Shown here: positions 43,506 through 54,540 of the stretch, piece by piece
Layout: the number at the start of each line of letters is the position of its first letter
Position numbering within the stretch: the first letter of the stretch is position 1
NCBI GenBank assembly: GCA_018398585.1
Contig: JAGTTD010000005.1
Coordinates: 36,768,750-36,832,749 of the forward strand
Reading direction: 5' to 3'
Origin: Simmondsia chinensis
Taxonomy: Eukaryota > Streptophyta > Magnoliopsida > Caryophyllales > Simmondsiaceae
DNA: 64,000 bases
Program-made: the position numbers and the translations under genes
The notes under the pieces: model-generated
The model's input: only the letters and a program-made list of their open reading frames with translations
Databases searched by the model: none
What the model was told of the DNA's origin: nothing

Positions 43506-46500
43506 TTAAAGGGAAGGTTGTTCGGAGGAAGGAGGGGAGGGAACTCGGCTAAGTAGCCATACCAGGAGGACACCCACCAGTGCTCCAGCGACATGTCCTA
43601 TGTGACTCACACTTTGTATTGGATACCCCCTGAAGTAGACGTTTGCCATAGCGACTGATGCTTGCGCCTCTACCATAACCTGCCAAGCAAATACGTTGCA
43701 AGAACGAACATTTTTATTGAAAAATAAATAATTATTAAGATAGAGAACACAAACAGTGGTAAATACAAAAATGTCCTGAAAAGAATATCACCATAGGACT
43801 AAATTGTAGTAATATAAATTATACAAGGACTGAACTGACATTAAGAGTAAATTGACTAGATTGATACAGTGAGCGAAAGACAAGGACCTTGAGCACAAAT
43901 AACTCTTAAAACTAGGGCTCCTAAATTAATAATTGTGAGGATATTCACTCAGAATTTTTTTGCGATCAAATACAAGGCTTAAAAATAAGTTGATTGCACG
44001 TTTAAAAGCAATCTAATTCTGGACCGTTTTCTACATTTTAGGGTAACATGTTCCAGTGGTGATGGTCTCAGAAACAGCCTCTCGTTACGGTGTCACCCTG
44101 AAGGGGGTAAGGAAGCGTACATCCCACCCGTCCTAGACCCTGCTTACGCGGGAGCCCTTGAGGCACTGGGTTTGTTGTTGTTGTTATATGTTTCAGTGAT
44201 GATGGTTCAGCGGTTAAGGCTTTTTACATCAAGCATAAGGTCTTAGATTTGAGCTCACTTTGCCCATCCCCAAGCCTACTTAGGACAAAAATTGTATTCC
44301 TTACTCGATTATAAAAAAAATGTCACATAAAGATATCATACTATCTGTTGAAGAATCAGAAAACCTTTTTTTAAGTAGGAGAATTGAACATACCTTCTCA
44401 ACCACAAACTGACCGAGTATAAGCACTTCGAGCATCTTTCTCCAGTCTACAGACATCTGCATGCAATCATTAATCATCACTTAAGACATGCCCCCGGAAG
44501 ACTTTCAGAGTGGAGCCTAGTTTTATTCTATAATTGACCATGTCCTTGCCTAGGGTTTGCTAGGTGCTATGTGAAAGAAGAAAAATTCTCTTACACTCTT
44601 CGCAAAATAATGGAAGAATTCTAAAACTCCATGGCGTAAGCACAATTGGCTAAACCACGTAAATCTAGTATCATGTTTTCTTTTCATTGAATTATTTCAT
44701 TGTTCATTTCCTTCGTTTCCTTAGTAGCCTCAACTAACATTTTATGTTCAAAGTTTTTAGTAGTCGAGAAACCAAGAAAGGGTAGTAGAAACAAACTACA
44801 TTTTCTTGTTTCTGATTTCTTGTTTCTAATATTTGTCCAAGCCTTTCGAAGCCGAAAAAAATCGTCTCCACCACACAGTTTTAGTTTTTTAAAAAGAATT
44901 AACTAAAAGTTATTGAGAGAAATAATACCAAATGAGCACTAGTTCACGTTACCTTCACAAGGACACAGATGGCAAACAAGCCAAAAACCGCACCAGATGC
45001 TCCCACAGAAACTGAATTTCTTGGAAGAACTAACCACGAAACGAGGAAAGCTCCAGCACCCGTTAGAATATACGAAAGCCACAATGCTAAGCTGCCTTCT
45101 TCCTCTTCTACGAGCTTTCCTGCACAAAAAAGCATATCAACATTCAAAACCTTTTCAGGTCTCGTTACATTTGGTGTTTCGGGCTTAATTGGGATTGATC
45201 TAACTTGATGAACTGACTTACCGAAAATGTACACGAAGAAAAGATTGCCTGAAAGATGGTTCCTGTAGAGATGATAAGGAGTATTTATAATCACCGAAGG
45301 ATACAAGAACAGAAAGAAGGAAAACATATTTCGGAAGCACGGTTGATTATGAAGGTTCCGTTTTTGGGTTGGCAACTAAGCTGTAGAATAAAGGTGGTTA
45401 TTTGGCATACTTCTAAGCCCTTAACTGACAACCTTGAGGGCTAAAGGGAGGGTAGGATAATGAAGGGGAGAGACCGAAGAGGGGAGGTTTGAAAGTGTGA
45501 AACCATTATTAAGACTCCACCTAACTTCAACTTTTGGAATAATTAACTTCTAGATATGGTATCAGAGCCTCTCGAATTAAAATCTCTCTAACTTGTTTGG
45601 TTACTAGAAAGTAAGCAGGAAAATCAGATTTTATGGGAAATGGACATTTACCCTCTTGTTTGGTTACCAAGACATTGACAGAATATGGGAAGTAGAAATT
45701 CCTTAGCCATTTCCAATTCTTCTAAAACGCAGGAAGTAACTCATTGGAACCCCCCCCCCCCCCCCCCTCTTCTTTGTTTTTACCTACCCCCTAGGAAGTT
45801 CTATTTTCCATCCTAACAACCAAACACTTTGTACCCTCTTCATAGGAAATTGACACAAATTGAATTCCTAGGAAACACAACTCCCCATAGGAATTCTTGT
45901 ATCAACCAAACAAGGCCTTCATATAAATATAATCTATGCACAACGTATAAGGTGGGCAAGTGCGATATCCATGCTTCAAGCCCAATAGCCATTTGCGTGA
46001 AAGGGCATGTTAGAGCATAAGATCATTCTCGAGCCTTCACCATTCCTTGAGAGGAATAATTGGTTCCTTGAAATTGTACCAGAGCCTCTTAAGTTCGATT
46101 ACCAGTAATATCAATATAATTTATACACAAGGAATAAGTTTGGGTTGTGCATTATCCGTGTTCCAACTTCCAAGCCCCACAAGCATTTGCATGAAAGGGT
46201 ATGTCAGAGTATAAAACTGTTCCCGAGTGATCAAAATCCTTGAGAGGAATAATTAGTTCCTAGAGATTGTATTGGAGCTTCTTGAGTTCGACTTCTAGTA
46301 ATTCATAAATAAATACGAAAAGCTCACCAATCACAATGGCAAAATGCAGCAGTCACAAATTGGTACCAAGCAGGGCGGTTATGGAACAAATATAGGGTTT
46401 TGATGGATCGAACCTGGGACAGGAAAGCAAAAAGGAGTCAGTTGATTGCGTTATATTGCTAATTCACCCACTGCGAACTTATCATTAAGTGGCTAGTTGA

Positions 46501-49500
46501 TGATGTTAGAACTCATATACAAAGGTTACGAGAATATTATGCGAGTTTTTGAGCCATACGTGATCGCTCATTCCGCATAAAACCGTGACCTCAAGTTTCC
46601 CATCCCCTATCAGTAAACTCTAAATAATATGACACTTTCGTAAAAGTGCACATAAAAACTCTTTTTCGGATAGATGGATAGCTTATACTGCAAAATATCT
46701 CTGAGTCAAGGTCGGTCCAGAGATTTTAGCGGCCTAAAGTAAGTTTGATCGGTAGGCTCTTTTGTAGTCACTAAGGTGTTTAGGCCAGCCTAACTACACC
46801 TCAAACAATCAATTTTATATTTAATATTAGCTAATACGAGGGTTCTTTATATCATATATGTAAAACGCATTTAGCATACATAGGTCGTTATTCATCCAAT
46901 TATTAATGGTTCTATGCAGTAAAAACAAACTAATAGCATAACTAATATTTAACAGGTGCCCTTAACAAATTGGGGGCCAAGGCAATTGCTTAAGTTGCAT
47001 GTTTGGACACCTCGTGGAGCAGTTTTTCTATGGTTGTTAAAAATATCTATATTCGTTATTAAAATGTAGTGACAGAGTTCTTCAAATACGAACTGCAAAT
47101 GTTCAGCAAACCAGAAAGGTGATAGGTCCACTACCTGGAATATGTGATCAGCAACATATATGCCAAGATTAAGAAGAATAATCCAGAATATCCCATTCAC
47201 ACGCTTCTCTCGTTTGCGTCTCTCTTCTGGTCTCCCAAGTTCCAGCTGCGAAATCATGTCTAAGACATATATCATGAGAAAATACAATAATTAACTAAAA
47301 TCAGACAAGGACCACAATTGTAAAGGAAGTGAAATGGAGAACTGCATAACTGAACAGATAATACATAAAAATTGGCACACCATTTTTTCCACAGCAAAAG
47401 AAATAGTATTAAGATAGCAAAGATGAAACTTGAACATCTATGATAAGCTAGAAAATACACCGAAAGTAGTTTAAGTGTTCGACAAGGGTGATAGAACAAG
47501 CAGTTCACAAAGAGCTCTAGAAACTCTATATAGTTTTTACTAGAAGGGTCTTGTAGCGCCTTGTTCTTTCTTTACATTGGAGTTATTTCACAAAGACTTG
47601 TTGCACACACATACTCATGCACACTCACACGCACACACAACCACGCGCGTTAACGCAATTTACCTCTCAGTACATATGTACATCTACATACATATATGGA
47701 AAGATATTATTGGAGCTCCAAATGGAACACTTGTAAGATTAAGGATAAGAAGCATGTTGCTGTTCCAACCGCCATTAATTCTCTCCGTTCTATTTATGCA
47801 ATTTCATTTCATACAACTTTGGAAGATTCCCAATAAGCCAGGTCAATTGTGCTCTCTCCCTCCTCTCCCCTGCAATTTTCTCAATTTGTACTTAGAATAA
47901 CATAAGGGATTAGAGTTCTACAGTGAGTCATAAGAAGAGTTACAGGATTTAGGAAATCCCAGTCCAATTATGTGGTTTTAAATGGATATTGAACCTACTA
48001 ATCATCAGCCTGATGCTTGTGTAACATTATGAGTCCCGAATCAGATACAACTAGATGCTGAAATCATTTATCTATTAATTTTTAACTTCTACGTGACAAA
48101 TAGTTGCAAATGTCGGACGCTTTTGCATCATTTACTCCGATGACAAAACTAAGCACATCCAATCACAATAAACCGAGTTCAAATTAGCCTTGACTTCACT
48201 TCCATTTCCAATTTCAAGAAACTAACACAGCTAAAAGATTGTATAACTTCATATTAGTTGGAAGTTGACCATCAATTGAATTTGTTAAGGGTAGGAAATG
48301 CCTCACTCTATAAATATTTGTAATTTCATATTCAATCAATATGAAGAATCATAATCAATCTATCAATTTCTCTCTAAATTCTCTCTCAACAATTCTTTTT
48401 GTATTCTCTCTATCTCCTGTCCTTATTCTAACTGTCTTCTCTCTAATTCTCCCTAATTCTTCTTTTCCTCGTATTTTCCACCCAAGCTATAGTCTTAATT
48501 GATAGAATTGTTGGAAAAATCACAAATCAAGCACAAATGAAAGCGTAAAATCATAATGAACAATTAAAAAAACACACAAAATTTTAGACGGAAACCATAC
48601 TTGACTAGAAGGAAAAAACACAGGACCCAAATGGGTGACTCATCCACTATGAAGTTTACGATTACAATTTCAAATTGAGAAACCTAAATCTCATCCCAGA
48701 ACTCTCAACCCAAATGTAACTATTGCACGGTAAACTATCAACCCTCCACAATGTAACTTAACAGAGGAAGCTACAAACTCTCACACAAACACTCATGAAC
48801 AATCCTAACTCTCTCCCTTACTTTAGTACCCCCAGGCACTAACCACTTCGATAATTTAGTTACCCAATTCTAATCACAATCAAACTATAAAACAAATCTC
48901 AATCCAATTAGATAACTAAATCTTACCAAATTGTATCCTTACCAAATATAACCCTAATTTTATCTTAACCTTTTCCCTCAATTATCAATTTCTAATTTTG
49001 AGTCAATAATATCACATGTATGATACACACCAAAGAAGTCCATCACAGCCGGTGTCAATATATATTGTCATGATTCAGTCAATATTTGATTGGTCATATC
49101 AGCCTATGCAAAGTTTCTGTCGGCATCCAATTGATTAGATACATACCCGATCGATCAGATCAGCTGGAAGGCGGGAAAAGATGTTTTTACCATTTTTTAT
49201 GCTTTCCATACTTTTGATTCTTTTTTAGTATTTTGCCTCAGAAACTCTATAAATAGGGATTAGTCCTCAGATACAGCCTTCCTTTAGGGTAACACCTTGA
49301 AGGGGTAAGGCTGCGTACATCCCCCTCCCCCCCCAACCCTGCATATGCAGAGCCCTTGAGACACTGGCTCGGTTGTTGTTATCTACTTCGATATTCAATT
49401 CCAACTCTCTTCTCTCTCTCTCTCTCTCAATTTCTCCCTAATTCTTCCTTTTCTTCCTTGATTTTTTTCTCTTTTCATGATTGATGTATGAAGTTTTGGC

Positions 49501-50294
49501 CTAGCACTTGGTAGGGTCATAACAAGTTATGCATTATACCCTAGCAATTTAATCTTAAAATTAGCTAAATCTAAAATTGATTTACTAACTTTGAAATTTA
49601 GATTTGGCAGGAATAGTGATTATTTTGTCTTTAGCTAATTTTTTATGTTTTTTGTTAGACTCCTGTTATAATTCAGATTTCCCTTTTCCTTTTCCTCTTC
49701 CTCCTAGTCTATACAAAGAAAAGGTAGATTCAGGACTTTGCATATCAAATAAAATTTCAATTATTTTTCTCTAATTCTCCCTCAATCTCTCATTCTCTCT
49801 CCCCCTCAAAACTTCTTCTATTTTCTGATTCTTCTCCTAATTCTTCCTCTTCTCCCTGAATTTCTTCGATCTTCGTAATTAATACATAAAGTTTGACCTA
49901 ATTACTAAATTAAGTCATTACAGTTGGTATCAAAGCGAAGTTTTGACCTAATTACTACACGGAGTCATAAACAATTGGTATCGGAGCTCATTTTTGACCT
50001 AATTACTACACTGAGTCATAACAGTATCACAAGCAAAATAACATAAACTCCACAAAATTACATAGAGATAGAGAGAGTACCGGAGCCATTACACCTGCAG
50101 ATTAAGCGATGCGGAGAAGAAGAAGAAGAAGAAGAAGAAGAAGATAGAGAAGGCGGAGAGTAATGAAGGGGTAAGGGAGGAGAGAGATTGCTGCCATGGC
50201 GGTTACAAAGTGAGGAGAGAGAAAGGGAAGAGACGACATGGATTGATGAGTGAGTTGATGAAGTGAGAGAGAGCAGCTGGGAGAGGCCTCCCAT
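43506..50294 (-). CDS. RBL11: Plastid rhomboid-family intramembrane serine protease (RBL11-like)
   Basis: Exons on the minus strand: 50294-50081, 47259-47135, 46413-46328, 45262-45222, 45119-44953, 44456-44394, 43679-43506. All are GT-AG and in phase, giving 289 aa plus TAA. Residues 1-70 are Ser-rich with basic residues and almost no acidic ones, a plastid transit peptide; ten consecutive Ser come from a TCT repeat. The mature part has QLELGRPEERRKREKRVNG, a first membrane helix, FCHCDWNHLSGNLFF (His144 and Asn148 as oxyanion residues), GASGAVFG with catalytic Ser197, and HIGHVAGA with catalytic His261. Both catalytic residues are present, so activity is plausible. Arabidopsis RBL11 is a plastid inner-envelope protein. 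The start is the ATG at 50294; the open frame further upstream has only GTG. Introns hold SINEs, a MITE and retroelement debris. Confidence 0.93.
44066..44187 (+). mobile_element. 5S-type SINE, body only (copy K)
   Basis: Body TCTCAGAAACAGCCTCTCGT, GGTGTCACCCTGAAGGGGGT, AAGCGTACATCCCACC, GAGGCACTGGGTTTGTTGTT. Direct repeats of 18 bp with two mismatches (44048-44065 ATGTTCCAGTGGTGATGG; 44188-44205 ATGTTTCAGTGATGATGG) flank it. It inserted at the 5' end of a tRNA-headed SINE in the last intron of the rhomboid gene. Confidence 0.92.
44199..44290 (+). mobile_element. tRNA-headed SINE fragment
   Basis: GATGGTTCAGCGGTTAAGG is a good pol III A box and GGTCTTAGATTTGAGCTC a B box at tRNA-like spacing. 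It resembles the fragment at 24270-24351. The 3' part is not distinct. Confidence 0.6.
45590..45918. mobile_element. MITE with CTTGTTTGGTT inverted ends, in rhomboid intron 3
   Basis: The left end AACTTGTTTGGTTACTAG and the right end TATCAACCAAACAAGG are inverted; inner blocks GTTTGGTTACCAAG and CAACCAAACACTTTG also face each other. A pure C tract of 18 nt lies at about 45750-45767. Non-coding. Confidence 0.6.
45905..46320 (+). repeat. Two diverged tandem units with PBS-like motifs
   Basis: Two units of about 190 bp share GCATTTGCATGAAAGGG-like, CCTTGAGAGGAATAATT and GTTCCTTGAAATTGTACC / GTTCCTAGAGATTGTATT blocks. Each ends near a degenerate GGTATCAGAGCC word; an undamaged TGGTATCAGAGCC (the tRNA-iMet primer-binding sequence of plant LTR elements) is at 45558-45570. 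This looks like retroelement debris in rhomboid intron 3. Confidence 0.5.
47577..47710. repeat. CA-rich low-complexity stretch in rhomboid intron 1
   Basis: A degenerate ACAC/CACG run near 47603-47650 with TACATATG words after it. No gene. Confidence 0.6.
48255..49520 (+). repeat. LTR-retroelement debris in rhomboid intron 1
   Basis: CTCACTCTATAAATATTTGT (about 48303-48322) and AAACTCTATAAATAGGGATT (about 49243-49262) are LTR-like TATA boxes, each followed by CT-rich leaders (TCTCTCTAAATTCTCTCTCA; TTCTCTCTCTCTCTCTCTCA). They look like two related LTR fragments, the second interrupted by SINE copy L. Ends are unresolved. Confidence 0.45.
49262..49380 (+). mobile_element. 5S-type SINE, body only (copy L)
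   Basis: Body AGTCCTCAGATACAGCCTTC, AGGGTAACACCTTGAAGGGG, AAGGCTGCGTACATCC, TTGAGACACTGGCTCGGTTG. The target duplication is not clear. It lies directly after a TATA-box-like sequence in an LTR remnant. Confidence 0.82.
49894..50029 (+). repeat. Three tandem ~48-bp units with primer-binding-site-like words
   Basis: Each unit has TTTGACCTAATTACTA, a GAGTCATAACA-like block and, in two units, TTGGTATCAAAGCG or TTGGTATCGGAGCTC, close to the tRNA-iMet primer-binding sequence. The array ends 50 bp from rhomboid exon 1. Confidence 0.75.
50116..50145 (-). repeat. (TCT)n microsatellite in the rhomboid transit peptide
   Basis: A pure 3-nt repeat coding the Ser run of the transit peptide. Length changes would keep frame. 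Confidence 0.95.
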
Positions 50295-50339
50295 TGTTGG
50301 CCAGTGCGTTGGGAGAGTTGATGAAGGCAAAAGGCTCAC

Positions 50340-53300
50340 ATATTATCCTTAAATTTTGAATAACTAAAATTTTTATACCGACACTAATTTGTATAATATA
50401 ATTTTTTTTATAAATAACTGGTACGATAATTTAAAAATATAAGTTTTAATAGCAAATTTATTTTTCTATTTTATACTTTTTTCATTTAAAATTTTTCGCA
50501 TTTCTTTTGATGAGTACTAAGAAGAAGTAGTCGGGCCTTTTTTGATGAAATAAATAGACTGCTTCGATTATTGTTTCGTTGTCTTTTTAATTATTTGTAA
50601 GATATTAATCTCAAAAGCCTTCCAAATAGGTATACGTGGAGCTTTTTGGAAGTTCATTTAAAAAGATAACTTTTCAACTTATCTTATAGTTTTTTTTCTT
50701 TATTATGTATTTTTCATTTAGATTTTATTTGAAATTCGATAAACTTATATTTGAAATATTATGGATTTTAATTGCATTGTCATTTGTTTTCAAGGATAAC
50801 TTTTTCACCGTAATTATTTTATAATTATATTTTATATTTTGAATGATAGTTATTTTATTTGAGATTTTATTTTTCAAGAAAACTTTAGTTTGCTCATCTT
50901 TTTATTTTTTATTCATTTTTTATAACGGATGGTTTATGTATTAAATTTTTTGAGGAAAAAGATTTTCGATCTCTTTTTTTCTTTAACTTTTTAAGATTTT
51001 ATTTTATTCCAATACAATTTCTTCTTCATAGTTTTTTTTTTTTTTTTGAGAATTTTAGAATTGAATAGTTTATAATATATAAAATAGACAGAACAATTAT
51101 AATATTTTAGTAAATATATTCAATTCTATAACAATGAAGTAGAAGTTATGTGAATAATTTACCTAAAATCTGTTGAAGACCTTAAAACTCACAATATGAC
51201 ACAAAAGAGGATCAATGAGTGAAATGAATTTAGAGTTTTATAATTAAATATAAGTTGAATCGTTAAGTTAAAGTTAGAGATAGTAAATAGTTAAATTTTA
51301 TATGTATTGGATGGTTATTAAGATAGTGGGATAAAGAAGATAAGAAAAAGTGGGGTTTTTTTATTAATATTATATTTTTATTTTATTTTTTATTTTTTTT
51401 ATAATTGTTTTCAACTTCCACAAACAATAAAGGCCAAACTACGAAAAATAACAAAACAACAAAACCAGTTCAAAGCTATGCCCAAAAATTTGGAGGTTTA
51501 AATAAATTGTGTAAATTGAAATATAGAATTTACATAATTTTGAGTCAACTTAACAATTAAAAATAGATGATAGTGAGACAAATTTTTAATAAGAACTCTG
51601 TGTTATATGCAGTTTAAAAATTTGAAGATAAATCTTACCATGACACGGCTTGATTTGATACGACAGTGGTACCAAGATATGATCATGCATAATTTTTGAA
51701 ACCCTGCTTCTCAAAGCAATCATAACTCTCAAGAACTGCTTATCGCAATATTTTTTTTTTTTTTTTGTCATCTATTCGAAATAGGTAGGTTGGATATAAT
51801 TTTTATTCAAATAGTGTGTGTTATTTTACTTTCCAAATAAGAAGCAATACATAATACAGATCTACTTATTGCCATATAATTATGCAAAAAAAAATTTGGC
51901 CATATAATTAGATGTACAAATTGGATAGAGAAAGTAGGTATATTTAGCATTCACCTTAAGATAATAAATTAACTCTCAAAGTCATGAATACATACCTTGA
52001 AATTGCAGAACTAATGCCCTGAAACTCCGCACTGCTCTACTTCTTGCTATTTCTTTTTTGGAAAAGGCTCGAACAATGCTGCTTCGAGGGGGCCGGAGAG
52101 GACTCATAATCTAAAACTTGACAAATTGGCAGCTATGTGTATTGAATAATTATGGCTTGAAAGAAATTGAGAGAAAACCAACGAAATATTTATACAGGGA
52201 AGCGATGCATGGATGTGTATTTTTTATGCTAATGTATATTTAAGTATATAGTTACTATATAAATTAATTTTTTCCCATGCAATGCATAGATTTATAGTTT
52301 GTAAATTGGAATTAAATCTATGATAAATTTTCTATATTTTGCATTACACATGCAATGTAATTTAACATAAATGTATATATTGTAGAGATAGTTCGAAACC
52401 TTATTTCATTACTTCTTTAATAAATAATTACTAAATTATAATTTATCAAATTATATTTAAAATTCTAAAAATCTTCCTATGACTTTTTTTTAACAACCAT
52501 CAGTTTTTTAGTGGAAAAAGGAAATTTTAGAATAGTATTTGTTTTGACATTTTTATTAGGTTTTTTTTTTTTCCAAATTTCTTTAAATTTGTCAAGATTC
52601 TATTTATGCAAAAAATTGTCAAAATATAAATTTATATATGAAAATTATTTTATATAATCCATCACTCTCTCTCTCTCTCTGTTCTTTACTGATATCATCG
52701 AGAGTTATTTTCCTTTCTAAAAGTATATTTTTAAGCAATTTGATATTTTCTTTTATTTGATTATTTTCCAATTTTCTTCCGTTTTTTATTGAAGAATGTG
52801 TTCTTTTAAATGTTTTATATTATAGATTCTAAAAATTAGTAATGAAACCGTAAGTTTGATGATAAAAGAGAGCAATTTTGATAAACTTTCTAATAAATAC
52901 GTATCCTTGTAAATACCAATATGCAAAAACGATTCATAATATAAAGAAATATTTCCATAAAACCATCTTAATTATTTTTGTGATCCCATAAAACTACTTT
53001 AATTTTTTTTATTATTAGGAAATTACCTTACTTTTGCAATATATTTGCAATATCACACATTGTAACGGTTTCGTAAATAATTTGTCAAAACGGATGTAAA
53101 AGTATTTACAATAAACTAACCTTGCTAGTCTGATCTTCTATCCTCGTTCTTCTTTGCTTTTGATAACTTTTTTTTTTCTTCTAAGTATCGGATTTCTAAA
53201 GTGAGAGAAAAAAAAGAGAGGAGAAAAAGTTACTTGATATCGTGAGAGAGGAGAGAAAGCTAGGTGAAGAAAGTATATAACTTGAGCATTTAAATAACAA

Positions 53301-53744
53301 ATATTTTAAACAAATTTTAGTTAGATTAGGAAAGAAAGTGAATATTTTAGTAAATTTTTAGAGATTTGTATTTAAATTTTGTATTATATTGGAATGAACA
53401 TGACCGTTGAAAAAAACCTCTTCTTTTTTGTCTTTTTGAAATTTGAAAAGGTAGTAGCTTAGATTTTTTGGATTTGGGCTGTGAAAAGTTTTGGAAGGGT
53501 TAGAACTTGTACTTATTATAGAAATAATAAACAATAAATATAAATATATAATAATAAAATAATAATAATAATAATAATAATAATATAAATGATAGATAGA
53601 TTTGGAGCGGGAAAAGTTTTGGAAGGGGATGGAACTTGTACTTAATATATAAGACTAGTTTTTCCCCATGCATTGCAAAGTTGCTTACATTTTTAAAGAT
53701 TGTCCATGGAATGTATTGTCTTTGTTTGTATTTAGACCGTCTAT
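50340..53744. other. AT-rich intergenic DNA
   Basis: No recognised gene apart from the weak candidate exon at 51996-52107. Simple repeats include poly-T at 51033-51047 and 51751-51766 and an AAT run at 53558-53583. No transposon ends were resolved. Confidence 0.5.
51996..52107 (-). CDS. Candidate first exon of an unrecognised small gene
   Basis: On the minus strand an ATG at 52107 opens 37 codons (MSPLRPPRSSIVRAFSKK...), rich in Arg, Lys and Ser with no acidic residue before position 19, ending at a strong donor (CAAG|GTATGT). A TATA-like GTATAAATATTTCG lies about 80 nt upstream, and this patch is GC-richer than its surroundings. A possible next exon starting at an AG near 51745 would give a stop after about 18 codons, for a protein of about 55 aa. 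I recognise no family. A basic, acid-free start resembles a mitochondrial presequence, but that is a guess. Confidence 0.25.
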
Positions 53745-53749
53745 ATTCT

Positions 53750-54540
53750 TGTTGAAAAAATGATACAAGCTAAATTTAAGTGTTATGAAAAAATATTCTA
53801 ACCGTGCCTATTTCCTGGCCGCTTACCGTTATTAGTCGTTTAGGGTCATTAAAATTGCAACCGTATAAATGACAATATAGCCGTTGAATTTATTACGTCC
53901 GTTTATAGCCGTTAGAATTTATTACAGTCGTTGACTTAATGCTTGTTACCGTTTATAGCCGTTGGAATTCATTGCACCCGTCTTTTTAATGGCTATTAAC
54001 GTTTTCTACACTATATATATGCCATTAGCTATAACAACCAAAAAATATACACTATCGGCCTCTCAGTCTCTCTCTTTCTCAGTTTTTCTCTCTCCGTAAA
54101 TTTGGGCAAAGTTCAAGGCGCTCCTACCCGGCAATTAACGAGTGCACGTTAAGAGTCGGATCGCGTTAATCCTGGAGGACGGCCGCCGGTTATACTATGT
54201 GCACCGGAGCAGCAGCGAAATCGTTTTTTAGGACAGTGGCATTTACCACAGCACGATATCATCTTTTGTGAGATCTCTCTAATTTCTCTCTCTTTTGTTA
54301 CTATGTTTATATAATTATTTCTGAATTATTTTTGCTATTTTCAGTATTTTTGCCGTGTTTTCACTGCCAATTTTCAGCAGCAACTTTCACTGAATTTTTA
54401 ATGGAATTTTTGCTTATTTTACTGCAATATTTTACTGAAATTCATAGTACAATAATACTGTAATTTATAACAGTATTCTACTGCATTTTACAGAAGTGTT
54501 CTAGTGTAATTTTCATTACGATTAGACCATTTCTCTAACA
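53750..54540 (+). repeat. Copia left LTR with TATA box and AACGG/CCGTT repeats
   Basis: 791 bp. About three imperfect 40-55-bp subrepeats with TATAGCCGTTRRAATT occupy 53875-53990. A TATA box (CACTATATATATGCC) lies at about 54010-54024, followed by a CT-rich leader. No convincing primer-binding site follows the LTR; the next bases are ATCTAAAAGACG. Confidence 0.88.
53878..53966 (-). promoter_or_regulatory. MSA-like (MYB3R-binding) motif cluster in the LTR
   Basis: The G2/M-specific activator consensus YCYAACGGYYA, read on the minus strand, is met exactly at 53906-53916 (plus strand TAGCCGTTAGA) and 53956-53966 (TAGCCGTTGGA), with a one-mismatch copy at 53878-53888 (TAGCCGTTGAA). They lie about 45-130 bp upstream of the TATA box. 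In the right LTR only the third site is kept exactly. Confidence 0.45.

Noticed and set aside
50058..50339. Rhomboid start upstream at 50339
   Set aside because: That codon is GTG. The first ATG in frame is at 50294 and gives a normal transit peptide.
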